A stretch of DNA of 15,171 nt from Desulfomicrobium sp. (GTDB taxonomy: Bacteria > Desulfobacterota > Desulfovibrionia > Desulfovibrionales > Desulfomicrobiaceae): positions 1-15,171 of the forward strand of contig DPKT01000115.1 in assembly GCA_003542385.1 (NCBI GenBank). The letters run 5' to 3'. Positions 5,742 through 14,063 of the stretch are shown piece by piece; positions within the stretch are counted from its first letter, which is position 1; every line of letters starts with the position of its first letter. The position numbers were made by a program, and so were the translations under genes. The notes below the pieces were generated by a model that worked only from the letters and a program-made list of their open reading frames with translations, was not told where the DNA came from and did not search any database.

Positions 5742-7007
5742 ATGAAATACAAGCACTTCATACCTCTGCTCATCCTGGCCCTGGCCGGACTGGCCGTCGG
5801 GGCCATCGGAATGGTGGACAGGCTCCAGCACGGCCTGAACCCCACTGCCTTGGGCTCCTACATCCCCTGGGGGCTTTGGGTCGCCTTCTACCTGCTCTTC
5901 CTGGGCCTGTCCGCCGGAGCGTTCCTGGTGACCATCATGACCTACGTCCTGGGCATGAAACAGTTCGAACACATCGGCCCGCTCTCGGCCTTCGTGGTCT
6001 TGGTGGCGCTCATCTGCGAGGTGCAGTTCATCCTGCTCGACCTGGGCCAATGGCACCGTGCCCTGTACCAGTTCTTCCTCACTCCGAGCTTCACCTCGCT
6101 TATGACCTGGATGTTCGTGCTCTTCATGGCCATGCTCGTCGTCTACGCCCTGAAAACCTTCTTCCTGATCCGCGGCGATCTGGTGCGTTGGTCACAGAAT
6201 CCTGAAAAGGGCGGCCTGCGCGGGCTTTACGGACTGCTGGCCTTCGGCAAGACGGAATACACCAGCGCCGACCGTGAAAAGGACATGCACAAGGTTCACC
6301 TGCTGGCCAAGATCAGCCTGCCCGTAGGCCTCATCTTCTACGGCACCAACGGCGCGTTCTTCGCGGTCCTGCTCAGCCGTCCGGTCTGGAACAGCGCCCT
6401 GACCCCGCTCCTTTTCGTGGTCGCGGCCCTGCTCTCCGGCGGCGCGCTCATCGCCTTCCTGACCTACATCTTCCGGCAGAGGGATCCGCTGAACCCCGAC
6501 GGCCTGTGCTACGAGGACCGCATCTGCCTGGATCTGGGCAAGGTCATCCTCTTCCTGTTGATCGTCTTTCTGGCCCTTGAAGGCATGCAGTTCTTCGTCG
6601 GCTACCAGACCGCCACCATCGCCGTGGTCACCAGCCTCGACCTCATCGTCAAGGGGCCGCACTGGTGGGTGTTCTGGATCGTGCACCTCCTGATCGGCAG
6701 CCTCGTCCCGCTGCTCCTGCTCATATTCCGCGCCAAAGACGTGAAATCCGTGGCCCTGGCCTGCTTCCTGATCTTCATCACCTTCGCGGCCGTGCGCTAC
6801 AACTTCGTCATCCCGGATCTGGCCGTGTACAAGCTCGAAGGTCTGGAAGCCGCCTTCGCCCACCCGCGCCTGAGCACCGACTACGTGCCCAACCTGAACG
6901 AGTGGCTGGTCAGTCTCTGGATCATCTCGACCGGACTGGTGGTCATGCTCCTGGGCACGCGCTTTCTCCCCATCGTCACCGAGAACGGAGGTACCGACCA
7001 TGCCTAG
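5742..7007 (+). CDS. TtrC/NrfD-like membrane quinol subunit
   Basis: A 421-residue polytopic membrane protein of the NrfD/PsrC/TtrC family, with about ten hydrophobic segments. It is expected to exchange electrons with the menaquinone pool and to anchor the ferredoxin and catalytic subunits on the periplasmic face. Family-like features are SYIPWGLWVAFYLLFLGLSAGAF in the second segment and VPNLNEWLVSLWIISTGLVV near the C-terminus. A soluble loop sits near residues 148-188 and another around RQRDPLNPDGLCYED. It carries no heme or iron-sulfur motif. AAGGAGG lies just before the ATG, nine bases after the ferredoxin gene. The 3' end overlaps the catalytic-subunit start by eight bases, so the operon is translationally coupled. 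Confidence 0.88.
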   Translation: MKYKHFIPLLILALAGLAVGAIGMVDRLQHGLNPTALGSYIPWGLWVAFYLLFLGLSAGAFLVTIMTYVLGMKQFEHIGPLSAFVVLVALICEVQFILLDLGQWHRALYQFFLTPSFTSLMTWMFVLFMAMLVVYALKTFFLIRGDLVRWSQNPEKGGLRGLYGLLAFGKTEYTSADREKDMHKVHLLAKISLPVGLIFYGTNGAFFAVLLSRPVWNSALTPLLFVVAALLSGGALIAFLTYIFRQRDPLNPDGLCYEDRICLDLGKVILFLLIVFLALEGMQFFVGYQTATIAVVTSLDLIVKGPHWWVFWIVHLLIGSLVPLLLLIFRAKDVKSVALACFLIFITFAAVRYNFVIPDLAVYKLEGLEAAFAHPRLSTDYVPNLNEWLVSLWIISTGLVVMLLGTRFLPIVTENGGTDHA

Positions 7008-10000
7008 CAAGGCCACCAACAAAACCCCCGCCCCGGCTGCCAGCGGGGTGGATCGCAGAGACTTCCTCAAATACACTGCCCTCATCGGAGGTTCCGTGGC
7101 CGCGTGCGGAGCCATAGGCCCATTCCTGGGCACGGTGAAAGAAGCCGACGCCACCATTCTCGGCAGTTCGGCGTACTCCCACCACAAACCCGAGAACCAG
7201 CTCTATTCCTGCTGTCAGCAGTGCAACACCAACTGCGGCATCAAGGTCAAGCTGCGCGACGGCGTGATCGAGAAAATCGAGGGCAACCCCTACAACCCCT
7301 TCAACATGACGCCCCAGATTCCGGAGAACACTCCCATCGGTGAGGCGGCCCTGATCGAAGGATCCCTCTGCCCCAAGGGCCACGCCGGCATACAGACTCT
7401 GTACGATCCCTACCGCATCGTGCAGGTCCTCAAGCGCACGGGCAAGCGAGGCCAGAACAAGTGGAAGACGGTCCCCTTCGGCCAGGCCGTTCAGGAGATC
7501 GTCGAAGGCGGGGACCTCTTCGGCGAGGGCCCGGTGGAGGGCCTCAAGGACATCGTAACCCTGCGCGACCCGAAGGTCGCCGCGGCCCTGGCCGACGACG
7601 CCAAGCTCGTGGCCGGCAAGAAGATGACCATCGATGAGTTCAAGGCCAAACACGCAGACAATCTGCACCATCTCATCGATCCCGACCATCCGGACCTGGG
7701 GCCCAAGAACAACCAGTTCTGCTTCAACTGGGGCCGCATCAAGAACGGCCGCGGCGACATGATCAAGGATTTCTTCAGCAAGGCCTGCGGCTCCGTGAAC
7801 TACCACGGCCACACCACGGTCTGCCAGGGCTCCCTGTACTTCTCGGGCAAGGCCATGAGCGACCAGTTCGACGAGGGCAAGTTCACCGGCGGCAGCAAGT
7901 TTTACTGGCAAGCGGACACGGGCAACGCCGAATTCTGCATCTTTGTCGGCGCCAACCCCTTCGAAGCCAACTACGGCCCCCCCCTGCGCGTGCAGAAGGT
8001 CACGGAAGGAACCGTCGACGGGCGCATGAAGATCGCGGTCATCGACCCGCGCTGTTCCAAGACCGCGTCACGGGCCTGGAAATGGCTGCCCGTGGAACCG
8101 GTCAACGGCGTCCCGGCCATCGCCATGGCCATGATCCAGTGGATCATCGACAACAAGCGCTATGACGCCCGCTACCTGGCCAACGCCAACAAGGGCGCTT
8201 CAAAGAAGGATAACGAGCCGACCTGGAGCCAGGCCGCCTGGCTGGTCAAGATCGGCGAGGACGGCACACCCGGCAAATACCTGCGCGGCTCGGAGCTGGG
8301 GCTGGCGAAGGAGATCCGGCCGGCCAAGAAGGAAGGTGAGTGGGAGTTCGACGCCTTCGCGACCCTGTTTGAAGGCCAGCCCGTGTTCTTCGACCCCAAT
8401 GACGAGGCCAACCCCGTGGAAGGCGAACTGTTCGTCGACACGGTGCTGGAGAACGGCATGCGGGTGAAGAGCGTGCTGCAGATCATCCTCGAAGAGTCCA
8501 AAACTAAATCCATTGAGGAGTGGTGCGCCATTGCGGGCGTGCCCACCGATGACATCATCGAGATCTCCAAGGAATTCACCAGCCACGGCAAGAAGGCCGT
8601 GGCCGATCTGCACCGCGGCGTGTCCCAGCACACGGGCGGGTTCTACAATGTATGTGCCTGGTACGTGGTCAACGCCCTCATCGGCAACACGGGCTGGCAG
8701 GGGGGCCTGTGCAAGGCGACGACGCACAACTACACAGGCGACCGTCCGGGCAAGCCCTTTGACATGACCAAGCAGTACAAGGGCGGCATCAAGGGCTTCG
8801 GCGTGAACATCATCCGTCACAGCGCGGTCTACGACAAGACCACCCTCTTCGAGGGCTTCCCGGCCAAACGCACCTGGTACCCCTTCGCCACGGACATCTA
8901 CCAGGAGGTCATCCCCAGCATCGGGGACATGTACCCCTACCAGATCAAGGCCCTGCTCCTATACATGGGCGCGCCCAACTACTCCCTGCCCTCGGGGCAC
9001 ACCCTGGCCGAAATCCTGAGCGACACCAAGAAGCTGCCGCTCTTCATCGCCTCGGATATCGTCATCGGTGAAACGAGCCTGTACGCGGACTACATCTTCC
9101 CCGACACCACCTACCTGGAACGCTGGGAATTCCCCGGAGCGCACCCCTCGGTGGCGCCCAAGGTCTTCCCCATCCGCCAGCCCGTGGTGGCGCCCCTCAC
9201 GCCAAGCGTCACGGTCTTCGGAGAAGAGATGGCCATGAACATGGAGTCCATGATCCTGGCTTTCGCTGAGAAACTGGGCGTGCCTGGTTACGGGGATGAC
9301 GTCTTCGGTCCGGGCAAGCCCATGAAGCGCGAGGAGGACATGTACCTGCGCATGGTCGCCAACGTGGCCTTCGGAGACAAGGAGGACGGCTCGGACAAAG
9401 TGCCCGCGGCCGACGCCGAGGAAATCCGCATCTTCGTGGAGTCCAGGCGGCACCTGCCCAAGACGGTCTTCGACGCGGACCGCTGGAAGGCCATCGTCGG
9501 CGAGGAGCTCTGGCCCCACGTGGTCTACGTGCTGAACAGAGGCGGCCGCTTCCAGGGCTACGCCCAGGCCTACAAGAACGAGCAGTTGGCCAACGCCTAC
9601 AACAAGATGCTCGGCCTCTACTTCGAAAACATGGTCACCACCAAGCACTCCATGACCGGCAAGCCCTACAAGCCGCATGCCGCCTTCATGCCCGGCCCCA
9701 CGGACTGCGCGGGCAACCTCATCGACGACCGGACGGCCGGGTTCGACATGACACTCATCACCTACAAGTTCATCACCCAGACCAAGAGCCGGACCATCGG
9801 CAACTACTGGCTGAATGCCGTCTATCCGGAGAACTTCGTCGAGATATCCACCAGTGACGCCCGGCGCATGGGCCTCCAGAACGGCGACATGGTGCGCATT
9901 GTTTCCGCCACCAATCCCGAAGGCGTCTGGGACCTGGGCAACGGAACCAAGATTCCCATGACCGGCAAGGTCAAGGCCCTGGAGGGCATCCGCCCCGGCG

Positions 10001-10218
10001 TGGTCGCCTTCTCCCTCGGGCACGGACACTGGGCCCAGGGCTCCATGCCGTTCGAGATCGACGGCAGGCCCATTACCATGGACGCGCGGCGCTCCAAGGG
10101 CTTCCATGCCAACGCAGCCATGCGCGTGGACCCCATTCTGGGCAACACGACCTTAAGTGACGTGGTCGGCGGCAGCGCCGTCTTCTACCAGAGCCAGGTC
10201 AAGCTGGTGAAAGCATAA
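7000..10218 (+). CDS. TtrA-like Tat-exported molybdopterin catalytic subunit
   Basis: A 1072-residue DMSO-reductase-family oxidoreductase. The N-terminus has a Tat signal (DRRDFLK, R19-R20, then a hydrophobic stretch), so it works in the periplasm. C72-x2-C75-x3-C79 and C124 (SLCPKGHAG) bind one [4Fe-4S] cluster. C275 (HTTVCQGSLY) is the likely molybdenum ligand. The dinucleotide-binding domain is about residues 920-1072. The length and the blocks KRTGKRGQNKWKTVPF, VEGGDLFGEG, FTSHGKKAV, NALIGNTGWQGG and NRGGRF resemble TtrA (about 1020 residues) rather than ArrA (about 850). GGAGG precedes the ATG. Known relatives reduce tetrathionate or selenate. The arsenic setting and ArsR-type promoter suggest arsenate, thioarsenate or antimonate as alternatives. 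The family call is secure and the substrate is not. Confidence 0.88.
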   Translation: MPSKATNKTPAPAASGVDRRDFLKYTALIGGSVAACGAIGPFLGTVKEADATILGSSAYSHHKPENQLYSCCQQCNTNCGIKVKLRDGVIEKIEGNPYNPFNMTPQIPENTPIGEAALIEGSLCPKGHAGIQTLYDPYRIVQVLKRTGKRGQNKWKTVPFGQAVQEIVEGGDLFGEGPVEGLKDIVTLRDPKVAAALADDAKLVAGKKMTIDEFKAKHADNLHHLIDPDHPDLGPKNNQFCFNWGRIKNGRGDMIKDFFSKACGSVNYHGHTTVCQGSLYFSGKAMSDQFDEGKFTGGSKFYWQADTGNAEFCIFVGANPFEANYGPPLRVQKVTEGTVDGRMKIAVIDPRCSKTASRAWKWLPVEPVNGVPAIAMAMIQWIIDNKRYDARYLANANKGASKKDNEPTWSQAAWLVKIGEDGTPGKYLRGSELGLAKEIRPAKKEGEWEFDAFATLFEGQPVFFDPNDEANPVEGELFVDTVLENGMRVKSVLQIILEESKTKSIEEWCAIAGVPTDDIIEISKEFTSHGKKAVADLHRGVSQHTGGFYNVCAWYVVNALIGNTGWQGGLCKATTHNYTGDRPGKPFDMTKQYKGGIKGFGVNIIRHSAVYDKTTLFEGFPAKRTWYPFATDIYQEVIPSIGDMYPYQIKALLLYMGAPNYSLPSGHTLAEILSDTKKLPLFIASDIVIGETSLYADYIFPDTTYLERWEFPGAHPSVAPKVFPIRQPVVAPLTPSVTVFGEEMAMNMESMILAFAEKLGVPGYGDDVFGPGKPMKREEDMYLRMVANVAFGDKEDGSDKVPAADAEEIRIFVESRRHLPKTVFDADRWKAIVGEELWPHVVYVLNRGGRFQGYAQAYKNEQLANAYNKMLGLYFENMVTTKHSMTGKPYKPHAAFMPGPTDCAGNLIDDRTAGFDMTLITYKFITQTKSRTIGNYWLNAVYPENFVEISTSDARRMGLQNGDMVRIVSATNPEGVWDLGNGTKIPMTGKVKALEGIRPGVVAFSLGHGHWAQGSMPFEIDGRPITMDARRSKGFHANAAMRVDPILGNTTLSDVVGGSAVFYQSQVKLVKA

Positions 10219-10224
10219 CCCTCG

Positions 10225-10262
10225 AAAAAAAGGGGGGCCGTTACGAACGGCCCCCGTTTTTT
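10225..10262. terminator. Bidirectional intrinsic terminator
   Basis: A 10-bp stem (10233-10242 with 10246-10255, loop ACG) is flanked by seven A residues at 10225-10231 and six T residues at 10257-10262. It therefore ends the molybdoenzyme operon on the plus strand and the ZIP remnant on the minus strand. Confidence 0.9.
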
Positions 10263-10280
10263 CTTTCCGACGAATAACGG

Positions 10281-10750
10281 TTACTTCATCAGCAACAGGC
10301 TCAAAGCCATGACCACCATGCCGCCCACCAGGCCGAAGAGGCTGTCGTGGCCCTGGCCGTCTTGGGACACGCGGCGTTCTTGCCGATGTCCCAGACAGAT
10401 GAGCTTTTGCCGTGCAGCATGTCCGACTCGGCCTCGGACGGTATCTCATGGGGGTTGGTCTCTTCGGGGATAAGATTGTCGATGAGGGCGATCAGGAGCA
10501 TGCCGCCGAAAAACGAGGCCGCGTTGACCCAATGACCGGCTGGATCGCCGTAATGCCGGACCAGCGATTCCTGGCCCTTGAAAAAAATCTCGACGAAGGA
10601 GACGTAGAGCATCACCCCTGCCGAAAAACCCGTGGCCACGGACAAAAAGCGGTAGCTCGACAACTTGGCCGTGAAGGCGATGATGCTGCCGATACCCGTC
10701 GCCAGGCCGGCGAAAGCCGTCAATCCCAGAGCAAACCAGACCTCGTTCAT
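10281..10750 (-). pseudogene. ZIP-family (ZupT-like) metal transporter with internal deletion and frameshift
   Basis: From ATG at 10750 (AAGGAAGG upstream) about 128 residues match the N-terminal half of a ZupT-like zinc/iron transporter: three membrane segments with SVATGFSAGVMLYVSFVEIFF and LLIALIDNLIPEETNPHEI. The frame then runs into nonsense (KTARATTASSAWWAAWW). In the neighbouring minus-strand frame the authentic C-terminus appears, GHDSLFGLVGGMVVMALSLLLMK, stopping at 10281. The central part that normally holds the metal-binding HNxPEG helices, roughly 110 residues, is absent. So both an internal deletion and a frameshift are present, with the junction near 10340-10390. The protein cannot transport metal by the known mechanism. 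An assembly artefact is less likely but possible. Confidence 0.8.
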
Positions 10751-10890
10751 GCACCCCTTCCTTGCAGTGACTGGAAACGGGGGCCTGCCGGTGGCAAACG
10801 CCGCCCACCTCCCGTTATCCGGCTCATGAATTTTTACTCCCTTGCAGAACTACGCCCAGAGCCCGCCAGGGCACAAAAGAATTTCAGGGC

Positions 10891-10918
10891 TTGACATATC
10901 CGCCTATCCGAATATGTC
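10891..10918 (+). promoter_or_regulatory. Promoter and operator of arsR3-acr3-arsC
   Basis: TTGACA (10891-10896) and TATGTC (10913-10918) are 16 bases apart and enclose an inverted repeat, ACATATCCG (10894-10902) with CGAATATGT (10909-10917), one mismatch. It is the autoregulatory site expected for ArsR3 and the close partner of the element at 4650-4676. Confidence 0.7.
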
Positions 10919-10925
10919 TTCGGAC

Positions 10926-11273
10926 ATGGAAAGAACCGCCGAAATCCTGAAAGCCCTGTCCGACCCCACCCGGCTGCGAATCGTCTCGCTCCTCCGCCAC
11001 GGAGAACTGTGCGTGTGCGACCTGACGGAAGCCCTGCAAATACCGCAGTCGACCGTGTCCAGGCACCTGGCGTCCCTGAAGAACGCGGGCTGGGTCAAGG
11101 CCCGCCGCAGCGGGAAGTGGATGCACTACCTCCTGCTGGAAGAGGTTTCATCGCTCCAGACGCGAATCGCCGGAATCCTCAAGGAAGAGCTGCCCCTGCA
11201 CGCCGCCTGCCGGGACGACGACCGGCGCTATTTCGCCTATCTCGCCGTCAAACCGTCGCAGTCCTGTGACTGA
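10926..11273 (+). CDS. arsR: ArsR-family arsenical repressor 3
   Basis: A 115-residue ArsR repressor of the classical type: KALSDPTRLRIVSLL, then GELCVCDLTEAL with C29 and C31 as arsenite ligands as in E. coli ArsR, QSTVSRHLASLKNAGWV as recognition helix and RRSGKWMHYLL as wing. It lacks the C-terminal PCVLNF-HC pair of the other two repressors and so belongs to a different subgroup. ATG 10926 is chosen because it starts the conserved domain. ATG 10914 lies inside the promoter -10 region. No ribosome site precedes 10926 and the predicted transcription start falls at or beside it, so the mRNA may be leaderless. It begins the acr3-arsC operon and is the best candidate regulator of the molybdoenzyme operon. 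Confidence 0.88.
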   Translation: MERTAEILKALSDPTRLRIVSLLRHGELCVCDLTEALQIPQSTVSRHLASLKNAGWVKARRSGKWMHYLLLEEVSSLQTRIAGILKEELPLHAACRDDDRRYFAYLAVKPSQSCD

Positions 11274-11293
11274 TAACCCATAAAGAGGACCCC

Positions 11294-12391
11294 ATGACCG
11301 AATCCGTCATCCGCAAACTCTCCTTTCTGGACCGCTACCTGACCCTGTGGATCTTCCTGGCCATGTTCGTCGGCGTGGGGCTTGGCTACCTCACCCCCGG
11401 CGTGAAGGACGTCATCAACGCCTTTCAGGTCGGAACCACCAACATCCCCATCGCCATCGGCCTCATCCTCATGATGTACCCGCCCCTGGCCAAGGTGAAA
11501 TACGAGGAGCTCGGCCAGGTCTTCCGCAACGGCCGCGTCCTGGCCCTGTCCCTGGTCCAGAACTGGGTCATCGGGCCCATCCTCATGTTCCTGTTGGCTA
11601 TCGCCCTGCTGTCCGGCTACCCGGAATACATGGTCGGCCTCATTCTCATCGGCCTGGCCCGCTGCATCGCCATGGTCATCGTTTGGAACGACCTGGCCAA
11701 GGGCGACACGGAGTACTGCGCGGGCCTGGTGGCCTTCAACTCCATCTTCCAGGTCCTCTTCTTCTCGGTCTACGCCTGGGTCTTCATCACCATTCTGCCC
11801 GGCTGGTTCGGCATGAAGGGCATGGAAGTGGACATCTCCATGGGCCAGATCGCCGAGAGCGTCTTCATCTACCTGGGCATACCCTTCCTGGGCGGCATGA
11901 TCACCCGCTTCGTGGGCCTGAAGACCAAGGGCAAGGACTGGTACGAAAAGGTCTTTATCCCGAGGATCAGCCCCTTCACGCTCATTTTCCTCCTCTTCAC
12001 CATCCTGGTCATGTTCTCCCTCAAGGGCGAGTACATCGTGCAGCTGCCCATGGACGTGGTGCGGGTGGCCATCCCCCTGACCATCTACTTCCTGGTCATG
12101 TTCCTGGTGTCCTTCTACCTCTCGGCCAAGGCCGGGGCGACCTACGAGCAGTCCACGACCTTGAGCTTCACGGCGGCATCCAACAACTTCGAGCTGGCCA
12201 TCGCCGTGGCCATCGCCGTGTTCGGCATCAACTCGGGGCAGGCCTTCGCCGCGGTCATCGGGCCCCTGGTCGAAGTTCCGGTGCTCATCGGCCTGGTCGG
12301 CGTGGCCCTGCGCTTCAAGGAAAAATACTTCCCCCACGCCGTGGCCACCCTGCAGGGCGTCTGTCACGTGCGGGTCAAACCCAAGGCCTGA
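11294..12391 (+). CDS. acr3: Acr3-type arsenite efflux permease
   Basis: A 365-residue inner-membrane arsenite exporter of the Acr3 (BART superfamily) type, with about ten hydrophobic segments. The N-terminus runs LSFLDRYLTLWIFLAMFVGVGLGY. The essential cysteine is C124 in GLARCIAMVIVWNDLA, and TAASNNFELAIAVAI carries the conserved glutamate (E300). Both are hallmarks of Acr3 and absent from ArsB. It extrudes As(III), and possibly Sb(III), from the cytoplasm using the proton gradient. AGAGGA precedes the ATG, 20 bases after arsR3, and arsC follows closely, so the three form one operon. It would also protect the cell from arsenite produced by a periplasmic arsenate reductase. Confidence 0.96.
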   Translation: MTESVIRKLSFLDRYLTLWIFLAMFVGVGLGYLTPGVKDVINAFQVGTTNIPIAIGLILMMYPPLAKVKYEELGQVFRNGRVLALSLVQNWVIGPILMFLLAIALLSGYPEYMVGLILIGLARCIAMVIVWNDLAKGDTEYCAGLVAFNSIFQVLFFSVYAWVFITILPGWFGMKGMEVDISMGQIAESVFIYLGIPFLGGMITRFVGLKTKGKDWYEKVFIPRISPFTLIFLLFTILVMFSLKGEYIVQLPMDVVRVAIPLTIYFLVMFLVSFYLSAKAGATYEQSTTLSFTAASNNFELAIAVAIAVFGINSGQAFAAVIGPLVEVPVLIGLVGVALRFKEKYFPHAVATLQGVCHVRVKPKA

Positions 12392-12399
12392 GGTTTCCT

Positions 12400-12819
12400 A
12401 TGCGAATCCTTTTCTTATGCACCGGCAACTCCTGTCGCAGCCAAATGGCTGAAGCGTGGACCAAGCATCTCAAAAAGGGATCGATAGAGGCCAGTTCGGC
12501 AGGAGTCGTCCGGCACGGCATGAATCCGTACGCCGTGCGCGTGATGGAGGAAGCTGGGGTGGACATGTCCGGCCACTCGTCCAAGACCCTGGACGACCTG
12601 CCGAGCCTGGAGTTCGACGCGGTGGTCACGCTGTGCGGGCACGCTAGCGAAACGTGCCCCTTCTTTCCGGGGCGTGCCCGCCGGGTGCACCGCGGCTTCG
12701 ACGACCCGCCGAGCCTGTGCGCCGGCATGACGGACGAGGAGGAGATCCTGTCCGTCTACCGCCGGGTGCGCGATGAGATCCGGGAGTTCGTGAGCGGGTT
12801 GCCCGGCTCTCTGGATTGA
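12400..12819 (+). CDS. arsC: Thioredoxin-dependent arsenate reductase (LMW-phosphatase type)
   Basis: A 139-residue cytoplasmic arsenate reductase of the low-molecular-weight tyrosine-phosphatase fold (Staphylococcus/Bacillus ArsC type). The catalytic P-loop is C7-TGNSC-R13, the CX5R motif. The two redox cysteines are C79 and C86 in VTLCGHASETCPFFP, giving the three-cysteine relay that thioredoxin resets. FDDPPSLCAGMTDEEEI supplies the expected acid loop. The start lies eight bases after the acr3 stop and AGG precedes it. It reduces As(V) to As(III) for export by Acr3. It is not of the glutaredoxin-linked E. coli type. Confidence 0.95.
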   Translation: MRILFLCTGNSCRSQMAEAWTKHLKKGSIEASSAGVVRHGMNPYAVRVMEEAGVDMSGHSSKTLDDLPSLEFDAVVTLCGHASETCPFFPGRARRVHRGFDDPPSLCAGMTDEEEILSVYRRVRDEIREFVSGLPGSLD

Positions 12820-12873
12820 TCCGCAGAGAAAGCACCCCGCGACGCCGCAGGCGGCAGGGATGCGTGCAGGCCC

Positions 12874-12913
12874 AAAAAAGCGGGGCGCCCAGGCAAACGC
12901 ATGGGCGCCCCGC
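12874..12913 (-). terminator. Intrinsic terminator of the DUF362 gene
   Basis: A perfect 12-bp stem (GCGGGGCGCCCA at 12880-12891 with 12902-12913, ten-base loop) is followed on the minus strand by six T residues (A residues at 12874-12879). It lies 16 bases past the minus-strand stop at 12930. It may also stop readthrough from arsC, though without a T-tract in that direction. Confidence 0.85.
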
Positions 12914-12929
12914 ATCCATTTCGCTCAGT

Positions 12930-14063
12930 TCATTTGACGACGATCAGCTCATACTCCCGGGTGCCAATCCCGATCTTTTCCGCATGCTCCAGGCAGGATC
13001 GCCATTCCGATTGGGGCGTGCAGTTTTTGAAGTGGTCCTGGTGGTCAAGGAAGTCGAGCTTCGACATGTTCTCAAAGAGATGGCTCCCCGGAAGCGGCTT
13101 GGCCTGCATGCAGGCGTCCACGCAGGCCTGGTCCAGGGCCAGCGGGTCGAAGGAGGCGAACATGCCCAGGTTGGGCAGGATGGGCACGTCGTTTTCCCCG
13201 TGACAATCGCAGAAGGGTGAGACGTCGACGATCAGGGAAATGTGGAAGCACGGACGACCGTCTACCACCGCCTTGGTGTATTCCGCCATGCGCCGGTTCA
13301 GGAGTTCGTTGGCCGCGAAGTTCGTGAACGCTATGGCGTCGAAATTACACGCCCCGAGGCAGCGGCCACAGCCGACGCAATTCTCCTCGTTGACACGCAT
13401 CTTTTTGACGTCCTCCTCAAAGAAGAGCCCGTCGTTGGCGCATTCCTTCAGGCAGGCCATGCAGCCGCGGCACTTCGCCTCGTCGATGGACGCCTTGCCG
13501 CCGCTGTGCTGCTCGGTCTTGCCGGCCCGGGAGCCGCAGCCCATGCCGATGTTCTTGATGGTCCCGCCGAACCCGGTCATCTCGTGGCCCTTGAAGTGCG
13601 TCAGGCTGATGAACACGTCGGCGTCCATGACGGCCCGCCCGATCTTGGCCTGCTTCACGTACTCCCCGCCTGCCACGGGTACCGCGATATCGTCCGTTCC
13701 CTTCAACCCGTCGCCGATGAGGATGGGACAGCCGACGGAGAGCGGCGTGAACCCGTTTTCCCAGGCGCACTCCAGGTGCTCCAGGGCGTTCTTGCGCTTG
13801 CCCGGGTACATGGTGTTGCAGTCCGTCAGAAACGGCTTGCCGCCCAACTCCTTGACCACGTCGGCCACGGCCTTGGCGTAGTTGGGACGGAGGTAGCTGA
13901 TGTTGCCCAGTTCGCCGAAATGCAGCTTGATGGCCACGAACTTCCCGTCCATGTCGATCTCCCCGATCCCGGCCTTCCTGATCATCTTCTTGAGCTTGGT
14001 GGGCAGGCCGTCACCAAAGGCCACCGTGCGGAAATCGGTAAAATATACCTTCGCTTTCTCCAT
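12930..14063 (-). CDS. DUF362 protein with two [4Fe-4S] ferredoxin motifs
   Basis: A 377-residue cytoplasmic iron-sulfur protein of the DUF362 family, common in anaerobes and of unknown reaction. The first part (residues 1-190) has the DUF362 core, including AIKLHFGELGNISYLRP, GCPILIGDGL and LTHFKGHEMTGFGGTIKNIGMG. The ferredoxin part holds C198-C201-C204-C208 and C229-C232-C235-C239, then a third region rich in Cys and His (DVSPFCDCHGENDVPILPN). ATG at 14063 is chosen because AAGGTG sits seven bases before it. A GTG at 14069 is too close to that site. It stands alone on the minus strand, convergent with arsC, with its own terminator. No link to arsenic metabolism is evident. Confidence 0.85.
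   Translation of the reverse strand: MEKAKVYFTDFRTVAFGDGLPTKLKKMIRKAGIGEIDMDGKFVAIKLHFGELGNISYLRPNYAKAVADVVKELGGKPFLTDCNTMYPGKRKNALEHLECAWENGFTPLSVGCPILIGDGLKGTDDIAVPVAGGEYVKQAKIGRAVMDADVFISLTHFKGHEMTGFGGTIKNIGMGCGSRAGKTEQHSGGKASIDEAKCRGCMACLKECANDGLFFEEDVKKMRVNEENCVGCGRCLGACNFDAIAFTNFAANELLNRRMAEYTKAVVDGRPCFHISLIVDVSPFCDCHGENDVPILPNLGMFASFDPLALDQACVDACMQAKPLPGSHLFENMSKLDFLDHQDHFKNCTPQSEWRSCLEHAEKIGIGTREYELIVVK

Noticed and set aside
7000..10218. Calling the catalytic subunit ArrA (respiratory arsenate reductase)
   Set aside because: The arsenic setting invites it, but length, B-C-A gene order and the motif blocks fit TtrA/SrdA better. The substrate cannot be read from the sequence.
11237..12367. 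Long minus-strand frame opposite acr3 (and a similar one at 3841-4656 opposite the CcdA-like gene)
   Set aside because: These are antisense shadows of GC-rich genes: Asp/Gly/His/Gln-rich, without domains, while the sense frames encode clear membrane proteins.
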